NCBI GenBank assembly: GCA_964401455.1
Contig: CAYNYI010000066.1
Coordinates: forward strand, 1 to 18,350
Length of the DNA: 18,350 bases
Reading direction: 5' to 3'
Source of the DNA: CAYNYI01 sp964401455
GTDB lineage: Bacteria; Fibrobacterota; OXYB2-FULL-49-7; CAYNYI01
Positions 13,212 to 18,350 of the stretch are shown here, piece by piece. The notes under the pieces are model-generated. The model worked only from the letters and a program-made list of their open reading frames with translations, ran no database searches and was not told the DNA's origin. Both the position numbers and the translations under genes were made by a program. Each line of letters starts with the position of its first letter. The stretch's first letter is position 1.

Positions 13212-14669
13212 ATGAAGGCTTTATGGATTTTTATACTTTTTTCGGCTGCGACAGGTTCGTTTGCCGCCGAACCTTCCATAACATCGTTTACCCCCGTTGA
13301 AGAGTCGTTTCGTATAATATCACAATATCCGGCAGGAGAAAATATGGAAGAAATAACCTGGGAAGGCAGGGTCATTTTTTCTGTTTCTGATGATGATGGT
13401 GATTCTCTCGGAGCATGGGTTTACATTAACATAAATTCAGACACAATTCTTGCGGACACAATGTGGGGCGATATTACGGCTCCTCCGGGAACAGACCGTG
13501 AAATCATGTTCAGATTCACCTATTTCCATACCGGGTGGGACGGCTCAGAGAATATCAGATGCGGACTGACCGCTGATGACGAAAATAAAAGATTTCCCGT
13601 AAAAGCGGAATACTCCTGTCCGTATTGGGCGGACACCGGCAGTACTTTTCAGATCGGGCTGATCAGCGCTGACTATCCTTACGGATCCGTAGATTCGGTT
13701 TTATACGATACCGGGGCGGACGGAGATTTTGTTTATTATGAAACCCGGATCTGTTCGGTTACCGCCCCTTCCGCGCCAGACCCGGATTTCAGGATCGCCG
13801 CGAGAATAAAAATGACCGATGGTCATATTATCGACGATACTCTTAAAGTAGCGGTTGTAAAAGGAGCCGCCGCCCCTTCTGAAATACTGACGGGTTTTCC
13901 CGATTCGGTACACCACTTCGGTATGGTCCTTTTCGACAGCTCATTCTACCTTACAGGGTGGCTTAATAACGGACTTACCATCGTAAACCTCTCCAACGGC
14001 GCACCCGCAGGGGGCTTCCCCGCCACACTTCCTTCTGTGGACCTGCCGCACGGTGTCATGGTTGACACAGACTCGACAATCTGGATATGCGACCTTAATA
14101 ATTCATCGATCAGACACTATTCTCCGGAATTGACGCTTATAGAAAGCTTCAATATCGGTTCACAGCCGGTAAATATGATAAAATTTGAGGAAACATATTA
14201 TATAGCCGACCGCGTAAACGACCGCGTCTATATTTTCGACGGTACAACCGTAACCGACAGTTTTGATGTTGAAGCACTGGACAGCTCCCTCGCCGGCGGA
14301 TATATAGACATGTTTCCATATGGCGGGAAAATCTATATGGTAAGCGATGAAATTGACGGGTTTTCCAGAATGAACCCGGACGGTACATCACAGGAAATAA
14401 TCAGCATCAGAAGCAATGAGCCGGTGAATGGAATGGGTATTCATGTGAAAGACGAAAATGTTTACATAAATGCCGGGTCTTTTATTTGTGTAACCGATTC
14501 CTCAGGTGGTATCATCAACCGCTGGGACATCAATATCCCCGAAGGATTTGAGGGAAGTTATATTGATTTGGAAATTATCGGGAACAGAATATATATCGCA
14601 AGCGCATGGGGTATAAATTTCGATACAAATACGAAGGATCCGCACTTACTGGTTTTTGAAGAAAACTGA
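13212..14669 (+). CDS. secreted beta-propeller (NHL-like) protein
   Basis: A 485-residue exported protein. I start it at the ATG at 13212, after AAGGAG, because the product then opens with MKALWIFILFSAATGSFAAEPS, a clear Sec signal peptide with likely cleavage after SFA; the earlier in-frame ATG gives an unlikely 22-residue extension. Residues about 20-230 form one or two Ig-like beta domains, with an acidic SDDDGDSLGAW loop. From about 235 to the end, repeated segments such as GVMVDTDSTIWICDLNNSSI and ESFNIGSQPVNMIKFEETYY resemble NHL/YVTN-type propeller blades, which bind ligands or other proteins outside the cell. No enzymatic motif is evident. It is divergent from the sulfatase and convergent, with 20 bases between stops, with the methyltransferase gene. 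I do not recognise an ortholog. Confidence 0.75.
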   Translation: MKALWIFILFSAATGSFAAEPSITSFTPVEESFRIISQYPAGENMEEITWEGRVIFSVSDDDGDSLGAWVYININSDTILADTMWGDITAPPGTDREIMFRFTYFHTGWDGSENIRCGLTADDENKRFPVKAEYSCPYWADTGSTFQIGLISADYPYGSVDSVLYDTGADGDFVYYETRICSVTAPSAPDPDFRIAARIKMTDGHIIDDTLKVAVVKGAAAPSEILTGFPDSVHHFGMVLFDSSFYLTGWLNNGLTIVNLSNGAPAGGFPATLPSVDLPHGVMVDTDSTIWICDLNNSSIRHYSPELTLIESFNIGSQPVNMIKFEETYYIADRVNDRVYIFDGTTVTDSFDVEALDSSLAGGYIDMFPYGGKIYMVSDEIDGFSRMNPDGTSQEIISIRSNEPVNGMGIHVKDENVYINAGSFICVTDSSGGIINRWDINIPEGFEGSYIDLEIIGNRIYIASAWGINFDTNTKDPHLLVFEEN

Positions 14670-14689
14670 TAAATCGAAAAACTCGGATT

Positions 14690-15673
14690 TTAAAACCCGG
14701 AAGAAGGTTTTCTATAAACCCCGAAAACAAAATCGCTTTCATGACTCTTCAGGTATTTTGCTTCTTGTTCTTTCAGCTTTGAAAGCACTTCCGCCGCCTC
14801 CTGGTCATCCCCGGCGAAATGATGTGCGATATCCTTTAGCGCATGCATCAGGATATTACCGCCCCTCGGTGTTTCCTCCAGAATTTCAAAATGCTCTCTT
14901 AACGCCGGAAGAATTTTCGAAGATTCCGCGCATTCAGACGGATCGGCGGCAAGCATTCTTAAAAACCCCGAGCCGCTGAAAGCTTTTTTCTCAAGATTTG
15001 TTTTATGTCTGATACGGAATTTTCCGGGAATAATGGAAAGAGCGCTGTTTACTGCCCGGATTTGCTCTTGAGGCAGACAAAGACGGTCAGGGCCGACATA
15101 CTCATCCATGATAAGAAGGCCGCCCGGCTTGAGAGACCGTTTGATTTTATTAGAAATAAAATTTTCCATATCACGGAAATGATGCAGCGAGTTAAAGAAA
15201 ACCGCCGCGTCATAGAAGTTTTCCGGCAGTTCAATTACATTAGCATCCCCCTGCCTGAAAATGATTTTCCCGGCTTCTTCTTTCTTAGCAGAAAGTTTGA
15301 CCTCCTCAAGCGTTTTGCCGGAAATCTCGATGCATAAAATCTCAGAAACCTCGGGATAAGACGCAATAAGAATCTCATGCGAGCAGCTGCCCGAACCGGG
15401 AGCAAGAATTTTAAGATTTGTTTTGCCGGAGAAATATTTTTCGCGTATATAATCTTCCGCGCATTTATCCCGGCTTCCGGTGACGGCGCGGTTCCAGTCT
15501 CTGCGCAGAGAGGGAATAATCCACCAGTTGGCCGTACCGTCTATGCTTTTCTCGTTAGCGCTCGCCGTTCGGGCGTTTCCCGAAAGCCTCAGCTTGGAAA
15601 GAAGAAAAGAAAACCCGCGCTGCCGAAGTTTGACATAAATATCGGTAAAATCGTCGCGGGTTATTATTCGCAT
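14690..15673 (-). CDS. class I SAM-dependent methyltransferase
   Basis: A 327-residue methyltransferase of the Methyltransf_11/25 type. Visible motifs are the glycine-rich SAM loop LAPGSGSCSHE (90-100), the acidic Glu116 that would bind the ribose, the motif QGDANVIELP (141-150), NSLHHF (161-166), and LKPGG (181-185) with the following strand LLIMDEY. The N-terminal 80 residues and a C-terminal 120 residues flank this core. The substrate is unknown. The gene begins 8 bases after the PfkB-family kinase stop, so the two are co-transcribed and possibly coupled; its own ribosome binding site is weak. That a small-molecule methyltransferase follows a sugar kinase might mean a shared pathway, or simple operon packing. 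Confidence 0.8.
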   Translation of the reverse strand: MRIITRDDFTDIYVKLRQRGFSFLLSKLRLSGNARTASANEKSIDGTANWWIIPSLRRDWNRAVTGSRDKCAEDYIREKYFSGKTNLKILAPGSGSCSHEILIASYPEVSEILCIEISGKTLEEVKLSAKKEEAGKIIFRQGDANVIELPENFYDAAVFFNSLHHFRDMENFISNKIKRSLKPGGLLIMDEYVGPDRLCLPQEQIRAVNSALSIIPGKFRIRHKTNLEKKAFSGSGFLRMLAADPSECAESSKILPALREHFEILEETPRGGNILMHALKDIAHHFAGDDQEAAEVLSKLKEQEAKYLKSHESDFVFGVYRKPSSGF

Positions 15674-15681
15674 TTTTCAGA

Positions 15682-16761
15682 CTATCTTTTAACTCTGGCG
15701 TTTCCTTCCCAGATACTCCATATCTGGTCTTCGTCGGCCGGCTGAGCATAGTCTGTCAGGAGAGTCGTCACAAAAGCTCCGCTGGCCCATCCGAACTGTG
15801 CCCATTTTTCGGGTTCCCAACCGCGCAGGACAGCGTAAAGCATTCCGCCCACAAAACCGTCTCCGCCGCCTATCCGGTCGAGAACTCCGATTTCGCGGGG
15901 CTCAATCACATGCCAGTCATCGCCCTCGGCCATTATGGCTCCCCACAAATGTTTATTGGCGCTGACAACCTGCCGCAGGGTCGTCCCGAATACAGAAGCG
16001 TTCGGATAAGCTTTTTTTACATTGTTGATCATCCCTTTGAAACTCTCGATTTTCGCGGCAATATCCTTACCGCCCGCTTCCGGCCCTTCGATTCCGAGAC
16101 AAAGCTGAAAGTCTTCCTCATTACCGACAAGTATATCCGAAACACCGGCTATCTCGGAAAAAATATCTCCTAGCTCCTTCTCACGGCCTTTCCAGAAGGA
16201 GGCCCGGTGGTTCAAATCGAAAGAAATTCTTGTTCCGTATTTTTTGGCGGCCCTCGCAAGTTCAAGACAAAATTTCCCGGTCTGCGGAGAAAGAGCGCCT
16301 ATCAATCCGGAAAGATGTATAATCTGTATCCCCTCCTCACCGAAGATACGGTCGAGGTCGAAGTCTTTTACATCAAGGGTGCGCCCCACTTCTCCCGCAC
16401 GGTCGTTCTGTACCCTCGGACCGCGCGATCCATAGCCACTATCGGCAAGATTGAACTGATGACGGAAACCCCATGGGTCTCCCTGGTCCACCTCGGGACC
16501 TTCAAAATCCATACGCCGGTTTCCAAGGTCGTCTTTAATAAAACGGGCCACCGGACTGTCTTTTACAAAAGTGGTAAGGACTTTAACAGGAAGCCCGAGA
16601 TATGACGAGACACTCGCGACATTCGATTCCGCGCTCGTGGCCTGCATTATAAATTTTCTGCCGCAGTGCATGGGCTGACCGTTTTCGGCAGTAAGGCGGA
16701 CGCCCATACTGGTAGGTACCGCGAGAGAGTATTTACAGTCTTTCTTAAGTTCAATTGCCAT
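15682..16761 (-). CDS. PfkB-family sugar kinase, 2-keto-3-deoxygluconate kinase-like
   Basis: A 359-residue ribokinase/PfkB-fold carbohydrate kinase. The C-terminal signature RIGGGDGFVGGMLYA (297-311) contains catalytic Asp301 in place of the common GAGDxF form. Other family-like segments are FDLNHRASFW (181-190), as in KDG kinases, and a NEEDFQL motif (214-220). An extra stretch at about 86-108 (rich in Asp, Gly, Trp and Phe) is longer than I expect for the family. KDG kinase phosphorylates 2-keto-3-deoxygluconate from uronate breakdown; the assignment here is by resemblance and other ketose or aldose substrates remain possible. It has a GGAGG ribosome binding site and is followed after 8 bases by the methyltransferase. 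The divergent GH130 gene upstream fits a glycan-catabolism context. Confidence 0.85.
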   Translation of the reverse strand: MAIELKKDCKYSLAVPTSMGVRLTAENGQPMHCGRKFIMQATSAESNVASVSSYLGLPVKVLTTFVKDSPVARFIKDDLGNRRMDFEGPEVDQGDPWGFRHQFNLADSGYGSRGPRVQNDRAGEVGRTLDVKDFDLDRIFGEEGIQIIHLSGLIGALSPQTGKFCLELARAAKKYGTRISFDLNHRASFWKGREKELGDIFSEIAGVSDILVGNEEDFQLCLGIEGPEAGGKDIAAKIESFKGMINNVKKAYPNASVFGTTLRQVVSANKHLWGAIMAEGDDWHVIEPREIGVLDRIGGGDGFVGGMLYAVLRGWEPEKWAQFGWASGAFVTTLLTDYAQPADEDQIWSIWEGNARVKR

Positions 16762-16949
16762 AATTTTCCTCCGTTTTTTTATTGTATAAATTTTCCGTAT
16801 TTTCCGATGAATAAGATAATAAATGTGTGGTGTTTTTCGCAGAGATAAATGAAAATGAATTTTATCCTTTATATAATCACAAATAATCTATTTATTTTCC
16901 TTTTTATAAGCATAAAATAACGAGTCTCTTATTCCGGAAAAAGTTAACG
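16762..16949. promoter_or_regulatory. AT-rich divergent promoter region between kinase and GH130 genes
   Basis: This 188-base gap separates two divergent genes and must hold both promoters. A perfect TATAAT lies at 16872-16877 on the plus strand, though no good -35 sits 16-18 bases upstream, and a TAAAAT lies at 16913-16918. On the minus strand the GGAGG site and a TATACAAT sequence are close to the kinase start. I see no clear operator palindrome. The shared region could give co-regulation of the two genes. Confidence 0.35.
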
Positions 16950-18182
16950 ATGAAACAAACGCATAACAGGACAGGCCCGGTCCTTTCGCCCTCGGAAAGA
17001 AGAATGCTTCTTCTTCCCATGACGCACGGGAATAAGGAAAGAAGAACAAGACTTTTTAACCAAATAAAAAATTTAGCCCCTTCCGAAATAAAAAAAATCA
17101 AAAAGGAGCTTGAAACAAAATTATTTTCCCACCACCGTGAAGCGGAAAAAATCTTTCTTGAAAATTTTTATAAAGCCCTCCCTCAAGGAATCTCCGGGCA
17201 GACATTTTCGGAAGACCAGAAGCTCGTCGCGGGTTCATATTATTCAAAAGAATATTCCGTGGAAGCGGCCGCGCTTTCAAACCCCTCTATTGTCGAACAC
17301 CCAGACCGGTCGAAGCTGCCGAAAGGAGCTACCCGTTTTATCCTGACACTAAGGGCAATCGGAGAAGGGCATGTTTCGTCGGTGGAATTCAGAGAGGGCC
17401 TGATCGGCGGCAATGGAGAAATCACTGTAAAAAGACCCGGCCGCTTTCTTTGTCTCCCGGAATACAAATCGGAATGCGCCGAATTTTCCGGGGACCTGCA
17501 ATTAGACGAAAGGATTTTATTTCCCCATTTCGAATATCACAAATCCGGAATAGAGGACATGAGACTCGTAAAGTTTACAGAAAAGGATAAGACCTTATAT
17601 TACGGGACATACACCGCATTCGACGGCAAAACCGTCCGCCCGGGCATAATAAAAACCGCTGATTTCCAATATTTCGAATTCATACAGCCTTCGGGGAAAG
17701 CGGCCGCCGGTAAAAACTGGGCGCTTTTCCCGAAAAAAATCAACGGGCAATATGCCGCATTATCGCGTCAGGACGGAGAAAATATTTCAATAATGTTCTC
17801 AGATACAATCCGTTCCTGGAACAACTCCGCTGTAATCATCAGGCCTGAGAGATACCGGGAAAAGCTCCAGGTCGGGACCTGCGGTCCGCCTCTTCTGATA
17901 GAAGAAGGCTGGCTTGTAATATATCACGCTGTCGGACCTGTCAGAGAATATTCTCTTGGCGCCATTCTTCTGGACAAAAAAGATCCTTCGAAAATAATCG
18001 GCCGCCTGGGCATACCTCTTTTGGAGCCTTCCCGTAAAAAAAGAGGCGGGTATGTTCCAAATGCCGTATATTCCTGCGGAGGTATTATCAAAAACGGCAG
18101 TCTTTTTCTTCCATACTCTATTTGCGACCGTAAAACCGCGTTCGCCCGCACGGATATTGCCTCTATTCTAAAGCGGATGTAA
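16950..18182 (+). CDS. GH130-family glycosidase/phosphorylase
   Basis: A 410-residue enzyme of glycoside hydrolase family 130, which cleaves beta-mannosidic bonds by phosphorolysis or hydrolysis. The N-terminal helical region (about 1-80, ending SHHREAEKIFLENFYKAL) is the longer form seen in one GH130 branch. The propeller then carries AALSNPSIVEHPDRSKLP (107-124), TRFILTLRAIGEGHVSSVEF (128-147) and IEDMRLVKF (201-209), whose Asp203 is the expected catalytic acid. GPPLLIEEGWLVIYHAVG and YSCGG...SICDRKTAFA near the end match the family's late blades. Phosphorylase and hydrolase branches cannot be told apart from this reading. There is no signal peptide, so it acts inside the cell, fitting imported oligosaccharides. 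The ATG at 16950 is preceded by GGAAAAAG at long spacing. The divergent KDG-kinase-like gene suggests a catabolic locus. Confidence 0.88.
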   Translation: MKQTHNRTGPVLSPSERRMLLLPMTHGNKERRTRLFNQIKNLAPSEIKKIKKELETKLFSHHREAEKIFLENFYKALPQGISGQTFSEDQKLVAGSYYSKEYSVEAAALSNPSIVEHPDRSKLPKGATRFILTLRAIGEGHVSSVEFREGLIGGNGEITVKRPGRFLCLPEYKSECAEFSGDLQLDERILFPHFEYHKSGIEDMRLVKFTEKDKTLYYGTYTAFDGKTVRPGIIKTADFQYFEFIQPSGKAAAGKNWALFPKKINGQYAALSRQDGENISIMFSDTIRSWNNSAVIIRPERYREKLQVGTCGPPLLIEEGWLVIYHAVGPVREYSLGAILLDKKDPSKIIGRLGIPLLEPSRKKRGGYVPNAVYSCGGIIKNGSLFLPYSICDRKTAFARTDIASILKRM

Positions 18183-18191
18183 AATCCCCAA

Positions 18192-18215
18192 AGATTGATA
18201 ATCTACGGTCTTTTT
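18192..18215 (+). terminator. possible weak terminator after the GH130 gene
   Basis: AGATT-GAT-AATCT can form a five-pair stem just after the GH130 stop, followed after six bases by a run of five T. The stem is short, AT-rich and not directly joined to the T run, so it is a weak candidate. The rest of the sequence to 18350 is AT-rich and shows no gene. Confidence 0.2.
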
Positions 18216-18350
18216 AATATAATTATAGAACTGATTTAATTTGTAAACAACTATATAAGTTATTATCTTATACTTATGTCAGGTAAAAAGGGGCGTTTTC
18301 AGGTGGTCTAGTTTTTTCTACAGAAAAAAATCTGTTTTTAAGTGGAACTC

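Noticed and set aside
14670..14700. Bidirectional terminator between the propeller and methyltransferase genes
   Set aside because: The GGATTTTAAAACCC sequence has mismatches, no workable loop and no T run on either side.
18320..18340. Hairpin ACAGA-AAAAAA-TCTGT followed by TTTT near the window end
   Set aside because: Only five pairs with two G-C pairs, and a homopolymer loop; chance is likely in AT-rich DNA and no gene end is near.
1..18350. CRISPR array, tRNA, rRNA, insertion sequence or integrase
   Set aside because: No regularly spaced repeats, transposase or integrase motifs, or recognisable RNA gene sequences were seen on either strand by reading.

Overview
The window looks like chromosomal DNA from a Gram-negative bacterium of moderate GC content. 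It has several predicted lipoproteins and secreted proteins, mostly clear AGGAG-type ribosome binding sites, and AT-rich intergenic promoter regions. Carbohydrate genes (a sulfatase, a GH130-type glycosidase/phosphorylase and a 2-keto-3-deoxygluconate-type kinase) suggest a polysaccharide-using life style. The lipobox cysteines have relaxed surrounding residues. The phylum cannot be fixed from this sequence; lineages such as Fibrobacterota, PVC or Bacteroidota relatives are only guesses. I see no tRNA, rRNA, CRISPR array, insertion sequence, integrase or phage gene, and no gene-free stretch longer than about 210 bases.

Layout. Bases 1-1030 (+) hold the 3' end of a DEAD-box RNA helicase and a DUF1456/YehS-like protein. 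Bases 1159-2319 (-) hold a short TrmA/RlmD-type RNA m5U methyltransferase. From 11087 down to 2426 ten minus-strand genes are packed with overlaps or short gaps: a single-domain response regulator, a six-TM histidine kinase, a FecR-domain protein with a Cys/His cluster, a 983-residue lipoprotein joining a CxxCH haem motif, a PD40-type propeller and twelve TPRs, a 74-residue unknown, a SEC-C zinc-motif protein starting at TTG, a polytopic membrane protein, a small lipoprotein, an orphan LIV-type substrate-binding lipoprotein, and a CPXCG zinc-ribbon protein. This run is the most interesting part of the window and may be a sensory or envelope system that has not been described as a unit.

To its right, an AT-rich divergent region drives the response-regulator operon on one side and an unrecognised 89-residue protein on the other. 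A type I sulfatase (-) is divergent from a secreted beta-propeller protein (+). A PfkB-family kinase and a methyltransferase form a two-gene minus-strand operon, divergent from a GH130-family enzyme (+) that ends at 18182. The last 168 bases carry no gene I can support.

How the genes may work together: the kinase/regulator pair with FecR, the haem/propeller/TPR lipoprotein and the binding lipoprotein suggests periplasmic sensing passed to the cytoplasm, but no output domain is encoded in the cluster. The right-hand genes fit release and catabolism of mannose- or uronate-containing, possibly sulfated, glycans. That link rests on proximity only.
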